Shown one piece after another: positions 1 to 8,809 of a stretch of DNA of 64,000 bases. Below the pieces are notes generated by a model. The model made no database searches, was not told where the DNA came from, and saw only the letters and a program-made list of their open reading frames with translations. This stretch comes from Martinezella miluonensis (GTDB lineage: Bacteria > Pseudomonadota > Alphaproteobacteria > Rhizobiales > Rhizobiaceae), in assembly GCF_900094545.1 (NCBI RefSeq), contig NZ_FMAH01000018.1:50033-114032 (forward strand). The letters run 5' to 3'. Every line of letters starts with the position of its first letter. The stretch's first letter is position 1. The translations under genes were made by a program, and so were the position numbers.

Positions 1-725
1 TCAAGCTCGGTATAGAAGCGGTTCTGCGCGCGTCCCGCCTGCAGGTCGAGAAAGCCGAGGATCAGCGATCCGGACAGGCCAAGCAGCGAGGACGAGAAGG
101 CCGTGCCCATGCCGACCAGCGGACCGGAGAGGCCGGTTTTCAGGGCGCTCAGAATATCGCCGCTGTCGCCGGTGCCGGCATCAAGGCCTTGGATGACGTC
201 GTTGATGGAACCGATCGTGCCGATCAGGCCCCAGAAGGTGCCAAGCAGGCCGAGAAAGACGAGAAGGCCGATGAGATAGCGCGAGGTATCGCGCGATTCG
301 TCGAGGCGCGTGGCGATCGAGTCCAGGATGGAGCGCAGTGTCGCCGTGGAGAGCTGCATCGCACGGCGATTGCCGAGCAGCGCCCGCATCGGCGCCAGCA
401 GCCGCGGATTGCGGCCGACCTTGTCGGCATTGCCCACGGCGCGGAAATGATTGAACCAGCGAACTTCCGGCCGCAGCATCAGCACATGATTGAAAACCAG
501 AAGGATGCCGACGGCTAGCACCCCGAGGATCAGGCCATTGAGGCCGGGATTGTGCAGGAATGCAACCTGAGCCTGCCGGAACAGGATGGCAACGATGAAG
601 CCGACGATGATCAGGAAAAGGACCATCGTCCAGAAGAAAGCCATAGGGCTTGAGAGCTTGTAGGCGTAACCGCCCGACACATTGTCGGTCGATCCCAGAT
701 CCGCCAGTTTCACATTTTCCATCAT
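1..725 (-). CDS. MotA/TolQ/ExbB proton-channel family protein, C-terminus cut by window edge
   Basis: The reading frame starts at a double ATG (725 or 722) and stays open to the left edge, giving 241 visible residues. It has a hydrophobic helix near residues 20-45, a second near 55-75, then a long polar stretch and a glycine-rich pair of helices (…LIGLLVFLGLLGTFWGLIGTI… and a later segment around GLSGPLVGMGTAFSSS). This is the arrangement of the MotA/TolQ/ExbB inner-membrane subunit that forms a proton channel with a MotB/TolR/OmpA-like partner. The partner would lie to the left, outside the window. Which system it powers cannot be decided here. Confidence 0.85.
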   Translation of the reverse strand, partial: MMENVKLADLGSTDNVSGGYAYKLSSPMAFFWTMVLFLIIVGFIVAILFRQAQVAFLHNPGLNGLILGVLAVGILLVFNHVLMLRPEVRWFNHFRAVGNADKVGRNPRLLAPMRALLGNRRAMQLSTATLRSILDSIATRLDESRDTSRYLIGLLVFLGLLGTFWGLIGTIGSINDVIQGLDAGTGDSGDILSALKTGLSGPLVGMGTAFSSSLLGLSGSLILGFLDLQAGRAQNRFYTEL

Positions 726-855
726 AGGCTCCGCCACCGCATTTTCTGCAGCCGGAGACTAGATCAACATTGTGCCGAATTGAAGAGACGGAAAGCACAA
801 AACCGCCCGTTGGCAACAGACTGTTTTGCCGCGCAAAAAACTGGCGGAGGCTAAC

Positions 856-1656
856 TTACTTCGTCGGGATCGGCCGCTTGACGACCTCGGCAAGCGCCTT
901 CTGAATATGCTCATTGCCGCAAATGATCGAGCCGGTGTCGAGCATATCGGTGCCACCATCGACATCCGAGGCAAAGCCGCCGGCTTCGCGGATGAGCAGG
1001 ATACCAGCAGCAATATCCCACGCGGACAGGCCGGTTTCCCAGAAACCGTCGAAACGGCCGGCAGCGACATAAGCCAGATCGAGCGATGCCGAGCCGAGAC
1101 GACGGACACCGGCAACTTCGCCCATGACATGGCGCAGCTCGACGAGGAACTTGCCGTGATTGCCGCGCCCGAGATTCGGAACGCCGCAGCCGATGACGCT
1201 GTCGGACAGCACGCGGCGCGAGGCGACACGCAGGCGACGATCGTTGAGGAAGGCGCCGCCGCCGCGCTCTGCGGTATAGAGTTCATCCGTCGCCGGATTG
1301 AAGGTAACGCCGGCAACGATTTCGCCGTTGCGCTCAAGGGCGATCGAGACCGCAAACAACGGAATGCCGTGCAGGAAGTTGGTGGTGCCGTCGAGCGGAT
1401 CGACGATCCAGCGATGAGCACCGTCCGTACCCTTGATCTCCTCGCCCTCTTCGCCGAGGAAACCGTAGGTCGGGCGGGCCTTCATCAGCTCGTCGCGGAT
1501 GATCTTCTGCGCCTTGATGTCGGCCTGGCTGACGAAATCGCCCGGTCCCTTCACCGAAACCTGCAGGTTCTGCACTTCGCCGAAATCGCGGCTGAGCGAC
1601 TTGCCGGCCTTAAGGGCAGCCTGAACCATGACATTGAGAAGAGCAGAACGGGCCAT
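856..1656 (-). CDS. suhB: Inositol monophosphatase family protein (SuhB-like)
   Basis: A 266-residue protein, close to the usual 265-270 of SuhB. It carries the metal- and phosphate-binding signatures of the family: GEEGEE near residue 70, the WIVDPLDGTTNF motif near 82-93, and a late SAWDIAAG motif. Members hydrolyse inositol-1-phosphate and related sugar phosphates using Mg2+; bacterial SuhB also has an rRNA-maturation role. The start ATG at 1656 is chosen over an in-frame codon 14 residues upstream because AAGGAA lies about 6 bases before it and the protein then begins MARSALLNVM, as in homologues. It follows the Sel1 gene on the same strand after a gap of about 190 bases. Confidence 0.9.
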   Translation of the reverse strand: MARSALLNVMVQAALKAGKSLSRDFGEVQNLQVSVKGPGDFVSQADIKAQKIIRDELMKARPTYGFLGEEGEEIKGTDGAHRWIVDPLDGTTNFLHGIPLFAVSIALERNGEIVAGVTFNPATDELYTAERGGGAFLNDRRLRVASRRVLSDSVIGCGVPNLGRGNHGKFLVELRHVMGEVAGVRRLGSASLDLAYVAAGRFDGFWETGLSAWDIAAGILLIREAGGFASDVDGGTDMLDTGSIICGNEHIQKALAEVVKRPIPTK

Positions 1657-1848
1657 CGGGTTTCCTTGGATAATGCAGAAGGCGCTGACCGGGCCCAAAA
1701 TCGGACCCCGGCGGAGCGGAGCGTCAGCGCGAATAAAAGATTGGCGGCCTCAAGACCATAAAATCGGGGGAATTTCAAGTGGCGAGGCGACAGCGCAGGC
1801 AAAGTGGTGCTGCGAGGCATGTCGTAAGACCGGATTAAGGCCCGCTAT

Positions 1849-3075
1849 TTACCGTACGCGGCGGTATTTGTTGGCAGCGTCGATGGCCGCCTTCTGCTGG
1901 TAATCCTCGATGCCCTGATAGAAATCCTCAAGCTGCGGATCTTTCAGGCCGGCCCGACGGGATATGACATACCAGGTGGCCGCCGCCACTGGATCCTGTG
2001 TCGTGCCGATGGCATTGATATAGAGATGCGCCAGCTTGTTTTGCGCGACGACATTGCCGCGATAGGCTGCAACCCGCATCCAGTTGAAGCCGTTTTCGAG
2101 ATCCTGCTTGCCTGCCGTGCCGTTGATGAGCCAGATGCCCATATCGAGCTGCGCGGTATCGAAACCGGCATTGGCAGCGCGCGACAGCCATTCCCGGGCC
2201 CGCGCCTTCTTTTCCGCCGGCAGATCGGGAAGGTTGAGATAGAGCTGCGAGACGGCATATTGCGCATCGGCAATGCCCTGCTCGGCGGATTTCTCATAAT
2301 AGGGAAGCGCCATCTGCAACCCCTTCAATCCGGGGTTTTCGGCAGTGATCATCTGGGCCACGTTGAATTCGGCGGAGGCCTCTCCAGCATCGGCCGCCTT
2401 CCGCATCCATTCGTCCGCCTTTTTCCGATCGCGGGGGACGTCACGCCCTTCCACCAGGATCAGCGCGTATTTGAACATCGCTGTAGCATCGCCGCCCTCG
2501 GCCGCCTTGCTGTACCAGAAGGCGGCGTCCTTGGTATCGCGCTTGACGCCGAGGCCCTGCGTCATCAGCTCGGCAATCAGGGTCTGCGCGGCAGCATCGC
2601 CAAGCTGCGCCCGCGGCAAGGCTCTTTGAAAGGCGGTCAGGTAATAGCCGCGCTGGAAGGCGCCAAAGGCCTCGTCAATCTTGCCGGTGAAAGGCTTTTC
2701 CTGCGGCAGATCGGGTAGCTTCGCGCCCATGCGCTCGAATACGCCTACACCTGCCGACGGCTTGACATCGGTTTCTGCCTTGGGTTCGGCGCCTGGCTGG
2801 ATCTTCTCGTTCTTGAAGGTGCTGACATCGGCATTCAGCGGCCGCGTGACGATGCTATTGTTCTCTTGCGGCGCGCCTTTGTCCGTTACCGCCGAACCAT
2901 CATCGAGCTGCGCATTGTTTTCGGGCCGCGCACCCTTCTCGGCTTGCGTCGTGACGCCAGGCAGCGAGGTGTCGCTATTTCCCGATTGCGCCACTGCCAA
3001 CAGCGGAAATGCCGCAAGCCCGATTGCGAGCGCGGCAAGAAAGGATCGATGGCAGAATCGTGGCTTTGACGACAT
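1849..3075 (-). CDS. Sel1-repeat (TPR-like) secreted protein
   Basis: 408 residues with an N-terminal signal peptide (hydrophobic segment about 12-29 ending in AVAQS), a low-complexity charged/Asn-Gly region to about residue 120, and then several Sel1-type repeats with the recurrent A-x-x-W/Y-Y-x-K-A-A-x-x-G-x-x-x-A pattern (for example AAFWYSKAAEGGDATAMF). Sel1 repeats are protein-interaction scaffolds; in rhizobia the related ExoR protein is a periplasmic regulator, but nothing here shows that function. The start is 9 bases downstream of the ThiE-like stop codon, so the two genes are probably co-transcribed. Confidence 0.85.
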   Translation of the reverse strand: MSSKPRFCHRSFLAALAIGLAAFPLLAVAQSGNSDTSLPGVTTQAEKGARPENNAQLDDGSAVTDKGAPQENNSIVTRPLNADVSTFKNEKIQPGAEPKAETDVKPSAGVGVFERMGAKLPDLPQEKPFTGKIDEAFGAFQRGYYLTAFQRALPRAQLGDAAAQTLIAELMTQGLGVKRDTKDAAFWYSKAAEGGDATAMFKYALILVEGRDVPRDRKKADEWMRKAADAGEASAEFNVAQMITAENPGLKGLQMALPYYEKSAEQGIADAQYAVSQLYLNLPDLPAEKKARAREWLSRAANAGFDTAQLDMGIWLINGTAGKQDLENGFNWMRVAAYRGNVVAQNKLAHLYINAIGTTQDPVAAATWYVISRRAGLKDPQLEDFYQGIEDYQQKAAIDAANKYRRVR

Positions 3076-3084
3076 GAAACGCTA

Positions 3085-3750
3085 TCAATCCTCAAACCGT
3101 GGCGCTTTTTCGTCGAGAAGCGCATTCACTTCGGCAACGATGGAAGGCGCATTTGCGGGCTCGGCGAACACCGCCGCACGCAGCGCCACGAATTCGGCGC
3201 CCGTCAAGGCCACCTCCAGCGCCGATTTCGCATCCGTGCCGCCCATGATGATGCAGGGGATCTCGATCATCGAGGCCCACCATTCCCCCAGCGCCAGATT
3301 TTTCGGATGCGCCTCGGGCTTGATATCGCCGTCCAGCTTACCGAAGAAGATATAGTCGGGCCGCAGCTCGCCAACCTCCAGCGCGCTGTGCCTTTCGGTG
3401 GCGCTGCCGCCGCCGACGATCAGCTTCGGCACGAATTTCTCCACGGCATCCGCAAGCTCGGCGAGATTGCCAGCGATATGCAGTCCGTCGGCTTTCGCCC
3501 GCCCCGCCACGCGGCTATCGCCGGAAATCAAGGCTGCAGCGCCGGCGGCCTGAACGATCGGCACCAGCTTTTCCGCATGCTTCTGGAACGCAACGTCATC
3601 CAGTCCGTATTGGGGAATGATCACCGAGGCGACATCGCCGCCCCTGAGTGCATCAGCAACGACCTTCGCCTGTTCCTCGATATCGGCGATATCGGGGACG
3701 ATGAGAACGAGGCGGCAACGATCTTCGGGCACGGTCATGCGAGCTTCCAT
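3085..3750 (-). CDS. ThiE/TenI-family TIM-barrel protein, annotated as thiamine phosphate synthase
   Basis: About 221 residues from the ATG at 3750; alternatives are 3765 and 3738, and GGAAG 8 bases upstream favours 3750. The fold pattern matches thiamine phosphate synthase: ADGLHIAG corresponds to the ADGVHLG motif, and a late IIMGGTDAKSALEVALTGAE segment corresponds to the GGI…GAdG region. However, the diphosphate-binding Q-[LF]-R-x-K signature of true ThiE is not seen; the equivalent strand reads VIIPQYGLDD. The TxTK-like loop is also absent. It may therefore be a diverged paralogue rather than the working ThiE. It precedes the Sel1 gene in a likely operon and is divergent from the ArsR gene. 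Confidence 0.75.
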   Translation of the reverse strand: MEARMTVPEDRCRLVLIVPDIADIEEQAKVVADALRGGDVASVIIPQYGLDDVAFQKHAEKLVPIVQAAGAAALISGDSRVAGRAKADGLHIAGNLAELADAVEKFVPKLIVGGGSATERHSALEVGELRPDYIFFGKLDGDIKPEAHPKNLALGEWWASMIEIPCIIMGGTDAKSALEVALTGAEFVALRAAVFAEPANAPSIVAEVNALLDEKAPRFED

Positions 3751-3960
3751 GGTTTCGGCTTCCATCGTCAGCGACGGCTCACCGGTTCGATAGTCGTGAG
3801 TAAATCCGTTAGCTCTCTCTGACAAGAGGCAGCAATCGAAACGGGCAATCCATGGCGAAAGGCATGCTGTTATCGGCGCCGCTGCAGGCCCCATTCCACA
3901 ATATATCATGCAGCGCACAATTAGCTTGCCGCACCCTGGCGTTTGACGTAGCTTTTCGCC

Positions 3961-4221
3961 ATGTCGACCATGGATCCTTTCGCAGCCATCGCGGACCCGA
4001 ACCGGCGCTACCTGCTGGAGGAGTTGCGCCGCGCACCCAAGACGGTCAACGAACTGGCGCAAGGCCTGCCGATCAGCCGCCCGGCTGTCTCGCAGCATCT
4101 CAAGGCATTGCTCGACAGCAATCTCGTTTCAGTGACCAATGAAGGTACGAAGCGCATATACGCGGTCAACAGCCGCGGCTTCGATAAGCTCAATTTATGG
4201 CTGGATCAGTTCTGGTCCTGA
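3961..4221 (+). CDS. Small ArsR-family winged-helix regulator
   Basis: 86 residues forming a single winged helix-turn-helix: IADPNRRYLLEELR (helix 1-2), TVNELAQGLPISRPAVSQHLKAL (recognition helix), and a short wing with EGTKRIYAVN. There is no cysteine, so it cannot use the cysteine metal sites of ArsR/SmtB sensors. This sequence type (ADPNRR…SRPAVSQHL) is common in autorepressor or SRPBCC-linked regulators, but no such partner follows. It is divergent from the ThiE-like gene, about 210 bases away, which is a possible target. About 250 bases without a recognisable gene follow its stop. Confidence 0.85.
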   Translation: MSTMDPFAAIADPNRRYLLEELRRAPKTVNELAQGLPISRPAVSQHLKALLDSNLVSVTNEGTKRIYAVNSRGFDKLNLWLDQFWS

Positions 4222-4472
4222 AAGTCGGGCCTTCGCCTTCGTGACTTCAGTGAATTTGCGGAATTCGCCAGCAGATATCATCGAAGCTGACGCTCGCGGC
4301 ATTTGCTACATAAGAAGGGAAAATTGCGCCAACCCCTACCCCGTACGATATGACGTTGGCGCATCCGCTTTGACGGAAATACTCATCGAATCTTGATTGC
4401 GAAATTGCTTCAGGATCTTTCGATCTGCATCTTGCCCCCAAGATCGATGTTTTGATCTCTACAAGCGTTGCG

Positions 4473-4646
4473 TCAGTGAACCGACGAACGCAGACGCTGG
4501 ATTTCGTCTTTGACTCGCAATTTCCTGCGCTTGATATCAGCTATCGTGATATCATTGATAGAGGGAGACGTCAGTGCCAGATGCAGCTCCTCCTCAAGAG
4601 CGACATGTTTCTTTTCGAGCGATTCAAGATGAGCTTGAACAGTCAT
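4473..4646 (-). CDS. DUF465 (YdcH-family) small protein
   Basis: A 57-residue protein starting MTVQAHLESLEKKH. It forms one antiparallel helical hairpin: a first heptad-rich helix (LESLEKKHVALEEEL), a linker (TSPSINDITI) and a second basic helix (ADIKRRKLRVKDEI). This is the complete DUF465/YdcH pattern. The ATG at 4646 is preceded by an AAGGAAGG-type purine run (plus-strand ccttcctt at 4652-4659). Function in the family is unknown. A second member lies about 230 bases away on the opposite strand, so the two are divergent. Confidence 0.85.
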   Translation of the reverse strand: MTVQAHLESLEKKHVALEEELHLALTSPSINDITIADIKRRKLRVKDEIQRLRSSVH

Positions 4647-4877
4647 ATGACCCTTCCTTCCTCTTTAAGGGCCCCGACCATCCATTCGCCAGGGCTCTAG
4701 GTGTCAACCTTCCCACTGTGCCATAATATCGAGCCCTTGTCGAAGGTGAAAACGTGGCCTATAGGCGGCAAATTCGTGATGAAGGATAACTTCCCGTTAT
4801 CGCCATTTGGTGATAGGAGCTTGCGGGATTTACAAGGCGGAAGGGATGCGATTCCGCGAGATGCTGGGGAAATGAAC

Positions 4878-5081
4878 ATGGCCGATCAGGAACAGGCGGA
4901 AATCAGGCTGATCGTGGCGCGGCTGCGCCAGGAACACGAAGATTATGACGCCGCAATCAATGCCATGATCCAGACGGGCTGCGAAGCCCTTCGCATCCAG
5001 CGCATGAAGAAGAAGAAGCTCGTCATCAAGGACAAGCTTTCCAAGCTGGAAGACCAGATCATTCCCGACATCATAGCCTGA
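4878..5081 (+). CDS. DUF465 (YdcH-family) small protein, basic
   Basis: 67 residues from the ATG at 4878 ([11 protein letters not shown]…), preferred because GGGGA lies 7 bases upstream; the ATG at 4872 would add two residues. It forms a helical hairpin with a strongly basic turn ([21 protein letters not shown]), typical of the longer DUF465 proteins. The stop lies 16 bases before purE, so it is probably read with purE-purK. Family function is unknown. Confidence 0.85.
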   Translation: MADQEQAEIRLIVARLRQEHEDYDAAINAMIQTGCEALRIQRMKKKKLVIKDKLSKLEDQIIPDIIA

Positions 5082-5097
5082 GGAGCATAACGCGACG

Positions 5098-5595
5098 ATG
5101 ATGACCGAAAGACCGCCTGTCGCCATCATTATGGGAAGCCAGTCCGACTGGGAAACCATGAAAAATGCCGCAGACACTCTGGAAACCTTGGAGATCACCT
5201 ATGATGCGCGCATCATTTCCGCCCATCGCACGCCCGACAGGCTGGTGAGTTTCGCCAAGGGCGCAAGGGACGAAGGCTTCAAGGTCATCATTGCCGGCGC
5301 CGGCGGCGCAGCTCATCTTCCCGGCATGGCCGCATCCATGACGCCGCTGCCGGTTTTCGGCGTGCCGGTGCAATCGCGTGCGCTGTCCGGACAGGATAGC
5401 CTGCTCTCCATCGTGCAGATGCCGGCAGGCATCCCCGTCGGGACGCTGGCGATCGGCAAAGCCGGTGCGGTCAATGCCGCCCTTCTTGCCGCCGCCGTCC
5501 TGGCGCTCGGCGACGAAGAGATCGCCGACCGGCTCGACGAATGGCGGGCGCGACAGAGCGCCGCCGTTGCCGAATATCCGATGGACGACCTATGA
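5098..5595 (+). CDS. purE: 5-(carboxyamino)imidazole ribonucleotide mutase
   Basis: 165 residues, the full length for class I PurE. It shows the diagnostic motifs IIMGSQSDW near the N-terminus (substrate phosphate binding), ISAHRTP near residue 40 (catalytic His) and [14 protein letters not shown] near 65-78. The enzyme converts N5-CAIR to CAIR in purine synthesis. ATG codons at 5098 and 5101 are both possible. The stop overlaps the purK start by four bases (ATGA), indicating translational coupling with the partner enzyme. Confidence 0.97.
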   Translation: MMTERPPVAIIMGSQSDWETMKNAADTLETLEITYDARIISAHRTPDRLVSFAKGARDEGFKVIIAGAGGAAHLPGMAASMTPLPVFGVPVQSRALSGQDSLLSIVQMPAGIPVGTLAIGKAGAVNAALLAAAVLALGDEEIADRLDEWRARQSAAVAEYPMDDL

Positions 5596-6650
5596 CCGAA
5601 AAGACGATCGGCATCATCGGCGGCGGCCAGCTTGGCCGCATGCTGGCCATGGCGGCCGCGCGCCTGAACTTTCGCACCATCATCCTCGAACCGCAGGTCG
5701 ATTGTCCGGCTGCGCAGGTCGCCAGCGAGCAGATCCTCGCCGCCTATGACGATGCGGCCGCGCTGGCCGATCTGGCGAAGCGCTGCGATGTCGTAACCTA
5801 CGAATTCGAAAACGTTCCGGTTTACGCTGCCGAAAAGCTTGCTGCAGACGTTGCCGTCTATCCGCCGCCAAAAGCGCTCGAGATGGCGCAGGACAGGCTG
5901 ACAGAGAAGCGCTTCATCAATGGCTGCGGCATTCCGACCGCCCGCTTCCATGCCGTCGACAGCCAAGCCGACCTCGAAGCCGCGCTCGCCGATTTCGGCG
6001 GCCAGGGCGTGCTGAAGACCCGTCGCCTCGGCTATGACGGCAAGGGCCAGCGCGTCTACCGCTCCGCCGCGGACCGCGCCGATGGCGGCTATGCGGCCTT
6101 GGGCGGTGTACCCCTTATTCTCGAAAGCTTCGTATCCTTCGAGCGCGAGATTTCGATCATCGCCGCACGCGGCATTGACGGAACGGTCGCCTGCTACGAT
6201 CCGGCTGAAAACATCCATCGCGGCGGTATCCTCCATACGTCCACGCTGCCTGCCAAAATTTCGGAGCGGACGGCAGCAGTCGCGCGCACGGCTGCGGAAA
6301 AGATCCTGACAGCGCTCGGCTATGTCGGCGTGATCGGCATCGAGTTCTTCGTGCTCGCCGATGGGAGCCTGATCGCCAACGAAATGGCGCCGCGCGTGCA
6401 CAATTCCGGCCACTGGACGGAGGCCGCCTGCATCATCTCGCAATTCGAGCAGCATATCCGCGCAGTCGCCGGCCTGCCGCTCGGAAATCCTCAGCGCCAT
6501 TCGAACTGCATCATGACGAATCTGATCGGCGACGACATTTTGGCACTGCCGGAATGGCTGCGCCTTGACGATGCGCTTGTGCACCTCTACGGCAAGAGCG
6601 AAGCGCGCCCCGGCCGCAAAATGGGCCATGTTACACAGCTTCTCCGCTAA
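5592..6650 (+). CDS. purK: 5-(carboxyamino)imidazole ribonucleotide synthase
   Basis: 352 residues with an N-terminal nucleotide-binding motif [13 protein letters not shown], an ATP-grasp core ([26 protein letters not shown]) and the metal-binding [12 protein letters not shown] segment near residue 270. PurK uses ATP and bicarbonate to make N5-CAIR from AIR, feeding PurE. The ATG at 5592 overlaps the purE stop; the upstream extension of the same frame is rejected because it lies inside purE. Confidence 0.97.
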   Translation: MTEKTIGIIGGGQLGRMLAMAAARLNFRTIILEPQVDCPAAQVASEQILAAYDDAAALADLAKRCDVVTYEFENVPVYAAEKLAADVAVYPPPKALEMAQDRLTEKRFINGCGIPTARFHAVDSQADLEAALADFGGQGVLKTRRLGYDGKGQRVYRSAADRADGGYAALGGVPLILESFVSFEREISIIAARGIDGTVACYDPAENIHRGGILHTSTLPAKISERTAAVARTAAEKILTALGYVGVIGIEFFVLADGSLIANEMAPRVHNSGHWTEAACIISQFEQHIRAVAGLPLGNPQRHSNCIMTNLIGDDILALPEWLRLDDALVHLYGKSEARPGRKMGHVTQLLR

Positions 6651-6718
6651 CAGCTGCGGGAAAAAGCCCCTGACATGGTTGACAGGCCCCAGGCGACAGG
6701 GTATTTGCTCCCCACCCT

Positions 6719-6744
6719 AAAGAGCGCGCCCCGAGCGCGCTTTT
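6719..6744 (+). terminator. Rho-independent terminator after purEK
   Basis: A GCGCGC…GCGCGC stem with a five-base loop (CCCGA), flanked by AAA on the left and TTTT at 6741-6744. It sits between the purK stop and rpmJ, and would end the DUF465-purE-purK transcript. Confidence 0.7.
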
Positions 6745-6803
6745 GATTGTTAAAAGATACGGGCGAATGTGACATTCCCCCTCGAACATCGCGGATCAGA
6801 AAA

Positions 6804-6929
6804 ATGAAGATCAAGAATTCGCTCAAGTCGCTTAAGGCGCGTCACCGTGACAACCGTCTGGTCCGCCGCAAGGGCCGCATTTACATCATCAACAAGCTGA
6901 ACCCGCGCTTCAAGGCTCGTCAGGGCTGA
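6804..6929 (+). CDS. rpmJ: 50S ribosomal protein L36, zinc-free form
   Basis: 41 residues, [14 protein letters not shown]…[10 protein letters not shown]…PRFKARQG. This is the alphaproteobacterial L36 form that lacks the four zinc ligands (no Cys), with the basic composition of a ribosomal protein. The start at 6804 gives the conserved MKIKNSLK N-terminus; an in-frame upstream codon would add 19 unlike residues. As in other rhizobia it is a stand-alone gene, outside the main ribosomal protein operons. Confidence 0.96.
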
Positions 6930-7020
6930 TTGGCGCGCGGCTCCCATCCCATGGATCGGGCGCTCAGTTTTAGTTGATCGCATCAAATTTGTTTTTGATC
7001 TTCGACATTGGCGGGCTACT

Positions 7021-7650
7021 ATGCCCGCCATGCGCGTTTTAGCTTTGTCATATCTAGCCCTGCCGATTCTGCTTGCTCTGACTGCCTTCGCACCTCATGC
7101 AGCGTTGGCGGATGAGCCGGTTGCTGTGGAAAAGAAGGATCCCAGTGCTTCCTCCGGCAGCCTCTCGCCCAAGCAGCAGCTCGACAATCTGTTCACGGCG
7201 CTGAAGCGCCAGCGAGATCCCGATCAGGCGGGCCTGATCGCAGATCAGATCAATGCCGAGCTCAGCGATTCCGGCAGCGCCACGATCAATCTCCTGATGC
7301 AATGGGCCGACAAGGCTATCCTGGACAAGCGCAGCGCCGCTGCCATGGATTATCTCGATCAGGTGATCTCACTGAAGCCCGACTATTGCGAAGGCTGGAA
7401 CAGGCGCGCGACGCTGAATTTCGCCATCGGCGACTATCGCAAGTCGATGGAAGACATCAATCAGGTCCTGCGCATTGAGCCACGCCATTTCGGCGCGCTG
7501 GCCGGCATGGCGACGCTGCTGACCGAACGCGGCAACGATGCACTCGCGCTCAGGGCCTGGGAGCGCTTTCTGGAAGTTTATCCGGCGAATCGCTCGGCGC
7601 AGGAAGAAGCAAGCAAACTCTCGGAAAAGATTGCCGGCAGCCGTACCTGA
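7021..7650 (+). CDS. TPR-repeat exported protein
   Basis: 211 residues with a signal peptide (hydrophobic 5-27, ending AALA-DEP), a short polar linker and three TPR-like helical pairs from about residue 75. These include AAMDYLDQVISLKPDYCEGW, NFAIGDYRKSMEDINQVLRIEP and a final ALRAWERFLEVYP. It is probably periplasmic and acts as a protein-binding scaffold. No specific role can be read from the context; it stands between rpmJ and an alpha/beta hydrolase. The ATG at 7030 (MRVLAL) is an alternative start. Confidence 0.8.
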   Translation: MPAMRVLALSYLALPILLALTAFAPHAALADEPVAVEKKDPSASSGSLSPKQQLDNLFTALKRQRDPDQAGLIADQINAELSDSGSATINLLMQWADKAILDKRSAAAMDYLDQVISLKPDYCEGWNRRATLNFAIGDYRKSMEDINQVLRIEPRHFGALAGMATLLTERGNDALALRAWERFLEVYPANRSAQEEASKLSEKIAGSRT

Positions 7651-7759
7651 TCCCCTACCAAGGGGTGACCATCTTCCGTTGCGGAAACCACCCCAAAAGG
7701 GATGAAATGCCGCAGCGCTGCACTAGATTAGTGGTTTGCGATATTTGATCCGTGCCGCG

Positions 7760-8809
7760 ATGATCGATTCTCTACTCACCGCCATTATCACGTTTGTTGT
7801 CTTTGCTGCGGGCTTTTCCGCCTACAAGACGCGTGCGATCGAGCAGACCTATCCGAATATCGGCGAGCTGACTGACATCGGCGGCTATCGTTTGAACGCC
7901 GTGCATCTGCCGCGCCCGGCGACCGCGGATCTCCCCGCATTGGTCTTCATCCATGGCGCCAGTGGTAATCTGCGCGATCAGTTCGCAGCCTTTGCGGCAC
8001 CTTTAAGCGGCCGCGCCGAGATGCTGTTCGTCGACCGTCCAGGGCATGGTTACTCCGAACGCGGAACGGCTGAAAACGCCCTTCCCTCCGGCCAGGCCGA
8101 TGCCGTCGCCAGGTTGATGGACAAGCGCGGCATCAAGAGCGCCATCATCATCGGCCATTCCTTCGGCGGTGCGATTGCTGCCGCTTTCGGCATGCGTCAT
8201 CCCGAGAAGACAGAGGGGCTGCTGTTTCTGGCACCTGCCACCCACCCTTGGCCCGGCGGCGTCGATTGGTATTACACGCTCGCCGCCATGCCTTTCTTGG
8301 GCTGGCTCTTCACGCATTTGTTTGTCATCCCGCTTGGCCTGCGCAGGGTCGAGACCGGCACGCTCAGCATCTTCCGTCCGAACGCGCGACCCGCAGACTA
8401 TATCATCAAGACGGCGCCAGAGCTGGTGTTGCGGCCACAGACCTTCCGCAACAACGCGGCTGACGTGGTCAACCTCCTTGCCTATGTCTCCGCTCACGCC
8501 CCGCGCTATCGCGAGATCAAGGCGCCTACTGTCATCATTACCGGCGACAGCGACGATATCGTACTGGAGGAATTGCATTCGCGCGGGCTTGCGCGGGATA
8601 TTGTGGGTGCCGAACTCGTCACCATCCGCAACCTCGGTCACAAGCCGGACTACGTCACGACCGATGTCGCAATCGCCGCGATGGAACGATTGGCAGGCCA
8701 GCCGCGCGATCTGCAAGTGCTTGCCGCACAGGCGGAAATCCGGATCGCCGACCTGACGGAAGAATCAGCTGAGCCCAGCGCTGTCTCTCAGGCCGTGACG
8801 ACCTCGTAG
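7760..8809 (+). CDS. Alpha/beta hydrolase, membrane-anchored
   Basis: 349 residues. An N-terminal hydrophobic helix (about 2-22) suggests membrane anchoring. The fold signatures are the oxyanion motif FIHGASG, the strand/loop DRPGHGYS, the nucleophile elbow GHSFGG (Ser about residue 134), a late acidic motif TGDSDDIV and the catalytic His in LGHKPDYV. Substrate is unknown. The ATG at 7760 is chosen; an upstream TTG would add eight residues. Its last 22 bases overlap the convergent LysR gene. Confidence 0.85.
   Translation: MIDSLLTAIITFVVFAAGFSAYKTRAIEQTYPNIGELTDIGGYRLNAVHLPRPATADLPALVFIHGASGNLRDQFAAFAAPLSGRAEMLFVDRPGHGYSERGTAENALPSGQADAVARLMDKRGIKSAIIIGHSFGGAIAAAFGMRHPEKTEGLLFLAPATHPWPGGVDWYYTLAAMPFLGWLFTHLFVIPLGLRRVETGTLSIFRPNARPADYIIKTAPELVLRPQTFRNNAADVVNLLAYVSAHAPRYREIKAPTVIITGDSDDIVLEELHSRGLARDIVGAELVTIRNLGHKPDYVTTDVAIAAMERLAGQPRDLQVLAAQAEIRIADLTEESAEPSAVSQAVTTS

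Noticed and set aside
4222..4472. Small frames in the 250 bases between the ArsR and DUF465 genes
   Set aside because: The frames of 60-85 residues on both strands show no family pattern and no ribosome binding site; an ATCTTG/CAAGAT hairpin at about 4428-4444 lacks a T-run.
6651..6803. Possible 6S or other small RNA between purK and rpmJ
   Set aside because: Only about 70 bases precede the terminator, too short for 6S RNA, and no long rod-like pairing with a central bubble could be formed.
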